A stretch of DNA of 48,059 nt from an uncultured Faecalibacterium sp. (GTDB lineage Bacteria > Bacillota > Clostridia > Oscillospirales > Ruminococcaceae): assembly GCA_934525405.1 (NCBI GenBank), contig CAKSZF010000006.1, positions 1 to 48,059 on the forward strand, in the 5' to 3' direction. Each line of letters opens with the position of its first letter. Within the stretch, counting starts at the first letter, position 1. Positions 16,809 through 24,568 of this stretch are shown here, one piece after another. Below the pieces are notes generated by a model. That model saw nothing but the letters and a program-made list of their open reading frames with translations, did no database searches and was not told the DNA's origin. The position numbers and the translations under genes were made by a program.

Positions 16809-17774
16809 ATGCTTACCATCAACGTTGCACCCGACGGCAGTGGACAGTTTACCACCATTTCTGAGGCGGTGCTGGCGGTGCCCTACGACTGCCCTGCGGT
16901 CATCCGCATCGCGCCGGGTATTTACCGGGAAAAGCTGGTTTGTGAGAAAAAGGATATCACCCTTGCAGGCGCGGGCATGGATGCCACCCGGCTGGTATGG
17001 AACGACGGCGGCAAGCTGCCGCACCCGGACGGGCGTCCCACCCACACCTTCCGCAGCTACACCGCCTTTTTCAGCGGCGAAAAGCTGCGGGTGGAGGATA
17101 TGACCATCGAGAACGATGCCGGCCCCGGTGCAAAAGCAGGGCAGGCCATCGCAGCCTATGTGGACAGTGCCCGGGCGGCGTTCAGCCGTGTGCGGCTGCT
17201 GGGCAATCAGGATACCCTGTTTTGCGCCCCTCTGCCGGAGAAAGAGCGGGAGAAGGACGGGTTTCTGGGCCCGCGCGGGCTGGCACCCCGCCGGGCAAGT
17301 GCGCAGTATTACCACGCCTGCGAGATCGCCGGGGACATTGATTTTATCTTTGGCGGGGCAGACGCCCTGTTTGAGCACTGCACCCTGCGCACGGTGGACA
17401 ACGGCCTTGCGCACAGCTGGGTCACCGCACCTTCCGGCGCGGCGGATGGGCTGGGCTTTGTGTTCTGGGACTGCGATTTTGTCTCGGACTGCCCGGCGGG
17501 CAGCGTGTATCTGGGCAGACCGTGGCGTCCTACCGGCAAAACGGCGGTGCTGGACTGCCGCCTTGGGGCGCATATTGCACCGGAAGGCTTTGCCGGCTGG
17601 AACGACCGCACCGACACGGCGCTGGCCGGCTTTGCCGAGGCAGGCAGCGCCGGCGCAGGCGCAGGGGAGCGCCCCGGGTGGGTGCAGGCGCTTTCGGCGG
17701 CTGAAGCCGCTGCGCTGCTGCGCACTGCCCGGCAGAAGTGCCGCATGGAAACTACGGAAAGGATAACAGAATGA
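16809..17774 (+). CDS. Pectinesterase-like protein (carbohydrate esterase family 8)
   Basis: The 321-residue right-handed beta-helix protein carries the family 8 pectin methylesterase motifs: GNQDTLF (about residue 135, catalytic Asp), DFIFGGADALFE (about 177, second catalytic Asp), and LGRPWR (about 236, catalytic Arg). Pectin methylesterases remove methyl groups from homogalacturonan. No signal peptide or membrane helix is visible at the N-terminus (MLTINVAPDGSG), so it appears cytoplasmic and would act on imported, short oligogalacturonides. It overlaps the next small gene by four bases. Confidence 0.9.
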   Translation: MLTINVAPDGSGQFTTISEAVLAVPYDCPAVIRIAPGIYREKLVCEKKDITLAGAGMDATRLVWNDGGKLPHPDGRPTHTFRSYTAFFSGEKLRVEDMTIENDAGPGAKAGQAIAAYVDSARAAFSRVRLLGNQDTLFCAPLPEKEREKDGFLGPRGLAPRRASAQYYHACEIAGDIDFIFGGADALFEHCTLRTVDNGLAHSWVTAPSGAADGLGFVFWDCDFVSDCPAGSVYLGRPWRPTGKTAVLDCRLGAHIAPEGFAGWNDRTDTALAGFAEAGSAGAGAGERPGWVQALSAAEAAALLRTARQKCRMETTERITE

Positions 17775-17932
17775 AAAAGTTACCCAATGCAGTAAAATGG
17801 CTCATCATTCTGGTGGTGCTGGGCGCCATGGGCGCGATGATGTGGGCAGTGAACGACCGCGCCTCCCGGGTGGAGATGCCCGCCCCGGACAACACCTTTG
17901 GCATCTACCATACAGCAGAGAGCGGAACATAA
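17771..17932 (+). CDS. Small single-helix membrane protein, 53 residues
   Basis: The peptide MKKLPNAVKW... has one membrane helix (about residues 10-27, LIILVVLGAMGAMMWAV) and a short polar tail ending in AESGT. It starts inside the pectinesterase stop codon (ATGA), so it is translationally coupled. I do not recognise the family. It may anchor or partner the esterase, but this is only suggested by position. Confidence 0.65.
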   Translation: MKKLPNAVKWLIILVVLGAMGAMMWAVNDRASRVEMPAPDNTFGIYHTAESGT

Positions 17933-17933
17933 T

Positions 17934-17988
17934 AAAAGCACCGGCAGCTTCCCGATTGGAAAATCAGGAAAACTGCCGGTGCTTTTTC
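17934..17988. terminator. Bidirectional terminator between convergent operons
   Basis: AAAGCACCGGCAG pairs with CTGCCGGTGCTTTTT, with extra pairing of TTCC/GGAA inside the loop. It stands between the small membrane peptide and the end of the sensor kinase gene on the other strand. Confidence 0.9.
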
Positions 17989-18008
17989 TGTATCACAGGG
18001 GGACTTCA

Positions 18009-19547
18009 CTAGCTTTCAAAGTCGTCTACATAGGGCAGATCGCTCATGACGAACCAGAAGGTGGTGCCCTTGCCTACGGTGCTTTGTACGCCAAAGCGGA
18101 AACTGTGCTGCTGGAAGATGGCCTTGGTGATGGAAAGCCCCAGACCGGTGCCCTGCTTGCCTGCGTCCGAGCGGGAGCGGTAGTACCGGTCAAAGATATA
18201 GGGCAGGTCGGTGGCGGCAATGCCCGGGCCGTGATCCTCCACCTCTACCCGCACGCCCTCAGAGCAGCGGAAAGCGCGCAGTATAAAGATGCCGTCCTTG
18301 CCGATGTGGTGCATGGCGTTGCCCAGCAGGTTGTGCAGGGCACGCTGCATCATGTCCGGGTCGGCGTAGACCGGCAGCTCCTCTTCCGGCAGTTCCAGCT
18401 GCAATTGCCAGCCGTTCTGGGCGCAGACGGCGTCGTAGCGCTCGCTTACTTCATCGCACAGCTGCCCCATGTCAAAGTGCACCCGCTCGCACTTGTAGGT
18501 GCCGCTGGTCACCTTGCTCAGCTCCATCACGCTGGAAACCAGCGCGGTCAGGCGGTCGGCCTCGTCCACGATGATATTCATCTGCTCGTCCCGGTGCGCC
18601 TTATCGTCACCGGTCAAATCGCGCACCGTCTCGGCGTAACCCTTGATAAGGGTCAGCGGGGTGCGCAGGTCGTGGGAGACGTTGGCCAGCAGGTCGCGCT
18701 GCATCTGCACCGCGTGCTGCACCTCCTCGGCCATGTGGTTGAAGTCCCGGGCAAGGTCGCCAAGCTCATCGTTGCGGCGGTTGTCCACCTGTACGGCGTA
18801 GTTGCCCAGCGCCATCTGCCGCGCGGCGCTGGAAAGCTGGCGCAGCGGCTTTGTGAACCACTCGCTGAACAGCCACGCCGCCGACATGGCAAAGCCGAAG
18901 ATCAGCGCCGCCGCCAGCGGCAGCAGGGTGCTGAGTACCTTGCCGGCCTCGGTAACGTGCACAAGGCTGGTGGTCACCAGCACGGTATAGCTGCCGTCGG
19001 CGGTAATGCGCCCTACCAATAGCTGCGCCGAGCCGGAGAGCCGGGGCGGGTTGAGCGTCTGCACAAAGTTGCCCACACTGCGGCACTTGCGCCGCATGGC
19101 AAGGGCAGTGGCAATGATCTTATCGTTGTTGGCAGAGTCCGAAAGATAGGTGCCGTGCAGGTTGCAGAAGGACTGGTTCTCGATCTTATAAATGGTGTGC
19201 AGGGTGGTGTCCGAGATATCCACGCAGAAGCTGTTCAAAGAGCCTTTGGTGTACAGTTCCAGCGTGAGCTTATCAAAAAAATCACCGTTGACCGCAAGCT
19301 GCCCAAAAGACCAGCTGGACAGCACCTTGCCCTCGGCAATGGCATCGTCCAGCCGCTCCACGATGCTGTCAGCCTGATTGGTGAGCTGGGTCTCGATGTG
19401 CTTGGTGTACAAAGGCTCCAGCAGCTGGGTGGACAGCAGCCAGAACAGCCCCAGCAGAAACAGGCAGATGAAGCACAAAAACCACATCAGCTGCCCGCGG
19501 ATGCCAAGGGTATGCCGTGCTTTGGTGGTTTGCCGCATGCTCCGCAC
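18009..19547 (-). CDS. Sensor histidine kinase (HAMP, HisKA, HATPase)
   Basis: The 512-residue membrane kinase has a first membrane helix at about 20-42, an extracytoplasmic sensing domain (about 43-190), a second helix at about 193-217 and then a HAMP linker (TKPLRQLSSAARQMALGN). The phosphoacceptor H-box is NVSHDLRTPLTLIKGYAE, the N-box is ALHNLLGNAMHH, and the G-boxes are DHGPGIA and QGTGLGLSI. It is probably translated from 19,547 or the ATG three codons later. It begins ten bases after the response regulator, forming one two-component operon. Confidence 0.94.
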   Translation of the reverse strand: MRSMRQTTKARHTLGIRGQLMWFLCFICLFLLGLFWLLSTQLLEPLYTKHIETQLTNQADSIVERLDDAIAEGKVLSSWSFGQLAVNGDFFDKLTLELYTKGSLNSFCVDISDTTLHTIYKIENQSFCNLHGTYLSDSANNDKIIATALAMRRKCRSVGNFVQTLNPPRLSGSAQLLVGRITADGSYTVLVTTSLVHVTEAGKVLSTLLPLAAALIFGFAMSAAWLFSEWFTKPLRQLSSAARQMALGNYAVQVDNRRNDELGDLARDFNHMAEEVQHAVQMQRDLLANVSHDLRTPLTLIKGYAETVRDLTGDDKAHRDEQMNIIVDEADRLTALVSSVMELSKVTSGTYKCERVHFDMGQLCDEVSERYDAVCAQNGWQLQLELPEEELPVYADPDMMQRALHNLLGNAMHHIGKDGIFILRAFRCSEGVRVEVEDHGPGIAATDLPYIFDRYYRSRSDAGKQGTGLGLSITKAIFQQHSFRFGVQSTVGKGTTFWFVMSDLPYVDDFES

Positions 19548-19557
19548 GCTCCTTCAG

Positions 19558-20244
19558 TCAACGGGCGGCATCGGGGTCGAACTTATAGCCGATGCCCCAT
19601 ACCGTAGCAATGTAGCTGCGGCATTTGCCCAGATGGCCGCGCAGCATCTTTACATGGGTGTCCACGGTGCGGTCCTCGCCGAAGTAGTCGTAGTTCCACA
19701 CCTTCTGCAAGATTTTTTCCCGGCTCAGGGCAATGCCCTTGTTGGAGGCCAGAAATACCAGCAGGTCAAATTCCTTGGGGGTCAGAGCAACTTCTTCACC
19801 GGACACCCGCACGGTATGGCTGGCAGTGTCGATGGTCAGCTCGCCAAAGGTCATGGTGTCGGCGGCCTCAGTGGGGCGGGGCATGGTGCGGTTCAGCACC
19901 GCGCGCACCCGCGCCACCAGCTCCCGGGGGGAGAAGGGTTTTACCACATAGTCGTCTGCGCCGCTTTCCAGCCCGGCCAGCTTGTCGTATTCCTCGCCCC
20001 GGGCAGTCAGGATGATGACCGGAGTGTTGATGTGGCGGGCACGCATCTCCCGCAGGCAGGTCATGCCGTCCATAAAGGGCATCATCAGGTCCAGGATCAC
20101 CAGATCAAACCCGCCGCCGGACAGCTGTGCCAGCGCCGCAGAGCCGTCCCCGGCTTCCTCGCAGATATACCCGGAATATTGCAGATGCTCGTGGATCAGC
20201 TCCCGGATGCGGGGCTCATCGTCAACGATCAGGATCTTTGCCAT
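19558..20244 (-). CDS. OmpR-family response regulator
   Basis: The 228-residue protein has a receiver domain with the phosphoacceptor Asp in VILDLMMPFMDG (about residue 53), the acidic pair IVDDEPR at the start, the switch Thr in IILTARG and the conserved Lys in DDYVVKPFSPREL. A C-terminal winged-helix DNA-binding domain (about 130-225) contains LTPKEFDLLVFLASNKG and REKILQKVWNY...RTVDTHVKMLRGHL. The gene is first in the operon with the kinase. AT-rich DNA upstream (20,245-20,330) should hold the promoter, but no clear consensus is visible. Confidence 0.96.
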   Translation of the reverse strand: MAKILIVDDEPRIRELIHEHLQYSGYICEEAGDGSAALAQLSGGGFDLVILDLMMPFMDGMTCLREMRARHINTPVIILTARGEEYDKLAGLESGADDYVVKPFSPRELVARVRAVLNRTMPRPTEAADTMTFGELTIDTASHTVRVSGEEVALTPKEFDLLVFLASNKGIALSREKILQKVWNYDYFGEDRTVDTHVKMLRGHLGKCRSYIATVWGIGYKFDPDAAR

Positions 20245-20426
20245 AAAACAAGACTCCTCCTATCATATATCAATATACAACTTTATTTTAATGCAAGAAT
20301 TGGAAAAAGCTGTGAATTTTAAGTGAATGGTTTGGAAAAACAAAGCCGTCTGCACCCAGTATACCACACAGGGCGGCAGGGCGGCAATCTTTTTGCGGGA
20401 AAGCGCAGAAAAAGGCACTGGGGAAC

Positions 20427-20456
20427 TTGACAAGAAAACGGGCGTTTTTGTAAAAT
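20427..20456 (+). promoter_or_regulatory. Promoter of the glycosyltransferase fusion gene
   Basis: TTGACA (20,427-20,432) and TAAAAT (20,451-20,456) are spaced by 18 bases. The AAGGAGGAG ribosome-binding site lies about 35 bases downstream. Confidence 0.75.
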
Positions 20457-20503
20457 AAAGTCGTAAAGACTGGGGTATTTGCGATGAAAAAGGAGGAGCA
20501 GTC

Positions 20504-21793
20504 ATGAGTATCCCCAAGATCATCCATTACTGCTGGTTCGGCGGCGGGCCCATCAGCCCGGAGAACCGGAAATGTATGGAAAGCTGGAAGAAATACTGCC
20601 CGGATTACAAGATCATGGCGTGGAACGAGCAGAACTTTGATATCAGCACAAACCGCTACGCACAGCAGGCGTATGCGGCAAAGAAATATGCCTTTGTATC
20701 GGACTATGTGCGGCTGGCGGTGCTGTACGAGTACGGCGGCATCTATCTGGACACGGACGTGGAACTGGTGCGCCCGCTGGACGAGCTGCTGGAGTACAAG
20801 GGCTTTATCGGCATGGAGTACAGTGCGCCCTCGCCCTACGGACGCACATTGCTGGTGAACACCGGCTCCGGCGTGGGCGCAGAGCCGGGCTGCGAGATGA
20901 TCGGCAAAATGCTGGCAGGCTACCGCAATGCCGCCTTTATTCAGGAGACCGGAGAGCCGGACCTGCGTGCTTGTACCCAGCGGGATACCCCGCTGTTTAC
21001 CAAGGCCGGTTTGCAGCAGAAAAACGAGCAGCAGGAGCTGGACGGCTTTCTGGTGCTGCCCACCGACTGCTTTTCGCCCTTTGACTATGTGACCGAGCGG
21101 ATGCACCGGACGCCGCGCACCTTCGGAATCCACTATTACAGCGGCAGCTGGAACAGCAACGACAAGGCAAACCGCTGGCGCAAGCGCCTCAAGTGCACCA
21201 AAGTCGGGCGTTGGTTTATGTGGCTGCGGCAGTGTTCGCCCCGCAAGCTGCGGGAGCTGCGCCGCAGCCTGCATAACCGCTGCCGTCTGCAATGGAAAAA
21301 ATGGTTCAGCTGCCGTGGGCTGCAATTTGGCCGCTGCATCCTGCTGGACAGGGAACTCCGGCTGCGGCTGAACAGTGGCTCCCGGGTGACGCTGGGCGAC
21401 CGGGTGGAGAGCGACGGGCGGGTGTCCATTACTACAGACGGATATGGCAGACTGAACATCGGCAGCGGGGTCTACTTCAACGACGGCGCGGTCATCAGCT
21501 GCCTTGGAAAGATAACCATCGGCGAGAACACCCTTTTCGGCTCTGGGGTGAAGATCTTTGATAATAACCACCGCTTCAGCCGGGAGGAGGGAGTCATCCG
21601 GGAATGCGCTGCGGGCTGCATCACCGTGGGACGCAACTGCTGGATCGCCTCGGATGTGGTGCTGCTCAAGGGCGCGAACATCGGCGATAACTGCGTCATC
21701 GGTGCGGGCTGCATTATCCGGGGCAAGGTGCCCGCCGGTTCCCTTGTGACCCGCAGCGGGGAGCAGACCACCCGGCCGATCGAGACAAGATAA
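20504..21793 (+). CDS. Bifunctional glycosyltransferase (GT32-like) fused to hexapeptide acyltransferase
   Basis: The 429-residue protein joins two enzymes. Residues 1-220 match DXD-type capsular/GT32 glycosyltransferases: IPKIIHYCWFGGGP at the start, YAFVSDYVRLAVLYEYGG, and the DXD motif YLDTDVEL (about 82-89). Residues about 285-425 form a left-handed beta-helix acyltransferase with repeats such as ITIGENTLFGSGV, the catalytic-type FDNNHRF, and ITVGRNCWIASDVVLLKG. One polypeptide could therefore transfer a sugar and acetylate it. It is a single gene between its own promoter and terminator, with no neighbouring polysaccharide cluster. Confidence 0.88.
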   Translation: MSIPKIIHYCWFGGGPISPENRKCMESWKKYCPDYKIMAWNEQNFDISTNRYAQQAYAAKKYAFVSDYVRLAVLYEYGGIYLDTDVELVRPLDELLEYKGFIGMEYSAPSPYGRTLLVNTGSGVGAEPGCEMIGKMLAGYRNAAFIQETGEPDLRACTQRDTPLFTKAGLQQKNEQQELDGFLVLPTDCFSPFDYVTERMHRTPRTFGIHYYSGSWNSNDKANRWRKRLKCTKVGRWFMWLRQCSPRKLRELRRSLHNRCRLQWKKWFSCRGLQFGRCILLDRELRLRLNSGSRVTLGDRVESDGRVSITTDGYGRLNIGSGVYFNDGAVISCLGKITIGENTLFGSGVKIFDNNHRFSREEGVIRECAAGCITVGRNCWIASDVVLLKGANIGDNCVIGAGCIIRGKVPAGSLVTRSGEQTTRPIETR

Positions 21794-21800
21794 GGTATGA

Positions 21801-21836
21801 AGAGCTGCTGCACGATCCTGTGCGGCAGTTCTTTTT
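21801..21836 (+). terminator. Terminator after the glycosyltransferase fusion
   Basis: GAGCTGCTGCAC pairs with GTGCGGCAGTTC (two wobble/mismatch positions) around GATCCT and is followed by six T residues. Confidence 0.88.
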
Positions 21837-21844
21837 TGCCCCGC

Positions 21845-21873
21845 TTGCCCTTTTTGCGCAGGAATGCTATACT
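21845..21873 (+). promoter_or_regulatory. Promoter upstream of the membrane-anchored propeller gene
   Basis: TTGCCC (21,845-21,850) and TATACT (21,868-21,873) are spaced by 17 bases; the gene starts about 60 bases downstream behind GGAAGAAAAGGA. Confidence 0.6.
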
Positions 21874-21934
21874 TTAACGATAAGGCGGGCGCACACCGGC
21901 CCCGCCGGACGAAGGAAGAAAAGGAATAGCTCCT

Positions 21935-23248
21935 ATGCGAATCGGACTGATCGAATTTTTGCTCATACTGGCCATTGCGTCCCTCACGGTTGGGCCGCGG
22001 GTGGCGTTGTTCGTGGACCGGTGGATGCGCCGCGCCAACCGCGCCAACGCCATGGCGGCGCGCCGCCGGGCAGAGTATGCCGCCCAGATGGCCGCCGAAC
22101 GGGACGCCATGCTCAAGCGGTTCCGCACCGCCAGCACGGTGTTCGGGGTGGGCATTTTGCTGGTGCTGGTGTACGCGCTGGGCTTCCGCCCCATCGCAAC
22201 CCCGCCGCAGGCTTATAAAGCCCCCGACCTCCGGCAGGAGACGGGCGCGATGCAGACGGCTGTTTCCACCGACCGCAAGACCCGGCTGGAGCTGGGGGAG
22301 TATCAGGGCGTGGACTGCATCCGCGCCAAGGACGGCCTTTTGTATGCCGCCGCGTGGAACGGCGCTGCGCTGAAAAAGCGCACCAGCGACCTTGTGCGCA
22401 CCGATGGCGGGCACGCTGCCGCCATCCTGAGCGTGGAAGGCGAGCTGACCGGCTTTGCCTTTGATGCCGCCGGGGATGTGTGGCTGACCCAGCTGACTAC
22501 CGCCGGAGGTATCTTGTGCCGCGCCAAGCATGACAGCTGGGGTGCAGCGGTGGAGCAGGTGGTCACCCAGCTGGACGGTGCGCCGCTGGGGGCGGTATCT
22601 GCTGTGGAGGTAAGCCCGGCGGGCAAGGTGTACTTTGCAGTGGCAGCGGCGGCAGGCGCGGAAAACGGGCTGGAAAGCACTCTGCGCACCGAGCTGCTGG
22701 CGCACACCGCCACCGGCTGTGTATATGTGTATGACCCCGCCGCCCGCACGGTGGAAAAGGTGCTGGGCGGGGTGGCAGGTGCTGCGGGTCTGGCGCTCAG
22801 CCCGGACGGCAGCACCCTGTATGTCTCAGACCTCGGCAGCCGCTGCATCTGGGCGGTGGATGCCGCTGCCCGGGAGCTGACCGCCGGGGGACGGGGCTGC
22901 ACCGCCGCCTTTGCCGGTCTGCCGGGCTATCCCGGTGCGCTGGCTGTGGACACGGACGGCACGCTGTACATCAGCTACCGCTGGGCGCGCAGCAGCTGGC
23001 TGGAAAAGAACGCGGACAGCACCCTGCTGCGGGGCATTGCCCTGCGAGCGGGGCAGAATACGCAGGAGCGGCTGTTCCGATGCACGGCAGACGCCCCCTG
23101 TGCCGAAGCAGTGAGCCTTGCCACCGGGGCTTGGGAGCAGACCTTTACCGGCCTTGCACAGGACAGCTGCGCGGCGGTATGTCCGGTGGAAAGTAAAGTA
23201 TATTTCGGTGCGGCAGGGGCGGACAGCCTGCTGGCTGCAAACCGATAA
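21935..23248 (+). CDS. Membrane protein with TatA-like N-terminus and SMP-30/strictosidine-synthase-like propeller
   Basis: The 437-residue protein begins with a short helix followed by GPR and an amphipathic, basic stretch (MRIGLIEFLLILAIASLTVGP), reminiscent of TatA/TatB proteins. A second membrane helix lies at about 67-87. The remainder is a beta-propeller: LTGFAFDAAGDVWL, GLALSPDGSTLYVSDLGSRCIWAVD and GALAVDTDGTLYISYRW are typical blades of the SMP-30/strictosidine synthase-like superfamily. Substrate and reaction cannot be deduced. It is the first gene of a run ending with the ABC exporter. Confidence 0.65.
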   Translation: MRIGLIEFLLILAIASLTVGPRVALFVDRWMRRANRANAMAARRRAEYAAQMAAERDAMLKRFRTASTVFGVGILLVLVYALGFRPIATPPQAYKAPDLRQETGAMQTAVSTDRKTRLELGEYQGVDCIRAKDGLLYAAAWNGAALKKRTSDLVRTDGGHAAAILSVEGELTGFAFDAAGDVWLTQLTTAGGILCRAKHDSWGAAVEQVVTQLDGAPLGAVSAVEVSPAGKVYFAVAAAAGAENGLESTLRTELLAHTATGCVYVYDPAARTVEKVLGGVAGAAGLALSPDGSTLYVSDLGSRCIWAVDAAARELTAGGRGCTAAFAGLPGYPGALAVDTDGTLYISYRWARSSWLEKNADSTLLRGIALRAGQNTQERLFRCTADAPCAEAVSLATGAWEQTFTGLAQDSCAAVCPVESKVYFGAAGADSLLAANR

Positions 23249-23263
23249 GCGAGGTGTTTTTGT

Positions 23264-23824
23264 ATGACCGAAGCATTTGCAAAACAGATCGAGGCCGAGG
23301 CACGGCAGGCTATGACCGAGCTGGTGGCTGCGGCAAAGCTGAAAAAGGGAGATGTGCTCGTGGTGGGCTGCTCTTCCAGTGAGATGGTGGGCGGTCACAT
23401 CGGCAAGGATTCCAGCATAGAAGCCGCCCGGGCGCTGTACGCGGGCGCTGCGCCGGTGCTGGCGGAAAAAGGCATCTGGCTGGCAGCCCAGTGCTGTGAG
23501 CACCTGAACCGCGCCATCATCCTTGAGCGGGAAGCCGCAGAAAAATACGGCTGGGAGGAGGTGTGCGTCGTGCCCCGTCCCCATGCGGGCGGCAGCTGGG
23601 CCACTACCTGCTGGAAAAACTTCAAAGACCCGGTGGCGGTGGAGGAGATTCGCGCCAACGCGGGCATGGATATCGGCGGCACCCTGATCGGGATGCACCT
23701 GAAGCGGGTGGCGGTGCCGGTGCGGCTGAGCCTTAATAAGATCGGCGAAGCAAACATTCTGTGTGCCTACACCCGCCCGAAGCTGATCGGCGGCGAGCGC
23801 GCCCGCTATACCGAGGAGGATTGA
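23264..23824 (+). CDS. UPF0340 family protein (YwlG/TIGR01440-like)
   Basis: The 186-residue protein matches the UPF0340 (YwlG) family in length and in the motifs GDVLVVGCSSSEMVGGHIGKDSS, AAQCCEHLNRAIILER and VVPRPHAGGSWAT. The family is widespread in Firmicutes; its biochemical function is not known to me. The gene starts 15 bases after the propeller gene and ends five bases before the PLPBP gene, so it is in one operon with them. Confidence 0.9.
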   Translation: MTEAFAKQIEAEARQAMTELVAAAKLKKGDVLVVGCSSSEMVGGHIGKDSSIEAARALYAGAAPVLAEKGIWLAAQCCEHLNRAIILEREAAEKYGWEEVCVVPRPHAGGSWATTCWKNFKDPVAVEEIRANAGMDIGGTLIGMHLKRVAVPVRLSLNKIGEANILCAYTRPKLIGGERARYTEED

Positions 23825-23829
23825 GCCAC

Positions 23830-24549
23830 ATGGCAGAAAAAACATTGGAAGAGATGCGGCAGGCGGTGGCTGAGATCCGGGAAAAGATGGCAGCCGCCGC
23901 CCGGGAAGCCGGACGCGATCCGGCAGCGGTGCAGCTGTGCGCCGCCTGCAAGACCCGCACGGCGCAGACCATTGCAGCCAGTGCGGCTTTGCCCATTGAT
24001 GTGTTTGGCGAAAACCATGTGCAGGAGCTGTGCGCAAACTACGATGCGGGGGCCTACTGCGGTAAGCCCAGCCATTTTATCGGCCACTTGCAGACCAATA
24101 AGATCAAAAAGGTGCTGGGGCGGGCAAGCCTGATCCAAAGCGTAGACAGCGAGCATCTGCTGCTTGCCATTGAGAAGGAGGCCGCCAAGGCCGGCATTGT
24201 GCAGGATATTTTGCTGGAGGTGAACATCGGCGGGGAGGAGAGCAAGACCGGCGCTGCGCCGGAGCTGCTCTGGCCGCTGCTGGACACCGCCGCTGCACAA
24301 CAGCATATCCGGGTCAAGGGTCTGATGGCGATCCCGCCCGTGAACGACGACGATGCCCAGAACCGCCGGTATCTGGCGCAGGTGTATCAGCTGTTCGTCC
24401 GGGCAGGGGAGCGGGGCTACCACAACGTGGAGATGCAGACCCTTTCCATGGGCATGAGCGGCGATTTTGAGAACGCCATCCGGGAGGGCGCTACCCTTGT
24501 GCGCATCGGCACCGCCATCTACGGCGAGCGGGATTATAGTAAAAAGTAA
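23830..24549 (+). CDS. YggS/PLPBP family pyridoxal phosphate homeostasis protein
   Basis: The 239-residue protein folds as an alanine-racemase-like barrel binding pyridoxal phosphate. The PLP lysine is in LCAACKTRTAQ (residue 41). Other family motifs are FGENHVQEL, HFIGHLQTNKIK, LLEVNIGGEESKTG, VKGLMAIPP and LSMGMSGDFENAI, ending VRIGTAIYG. It buffers PLP and affects amino-acid and coenzyme metabolism. The ATG at 23,830 gives the usual N-terminus. It is co-transcribed with the UPF0340 gene. Confidence 0.95.
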   Translation: MAEKTLEEMRQAVAEIREKMAAAAREAGRDPAAVQLCAACKTRTAQTIAASAALPIDVFGENHVQELCANYDAGAYCGKPSHFIGHLQTNKIKKVLGRASLIQSVDSEHLLLAIEKEAAKAGIVQDILLEVNIGGEESKTGAAPELLWPLLDTAAAQQHIRVKGLMAIPPVNDDDAQNRRYLAQVYQLFVRAGERGYHNVEMQTLSMGMSGDFENAIREGATLVRIGTAIYGERDYSKK

Positions 24550-24568
24550 CGATAAAAACGGAGGAACC

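Noticed and set aside
20288..22705. 805-codon minus-strand frame across the glycosyltransferase and propeller genes
   Set aside because: It covers two clear plus-strand genes, a terminator and a promoter, and its composition is that of a shadow frame.
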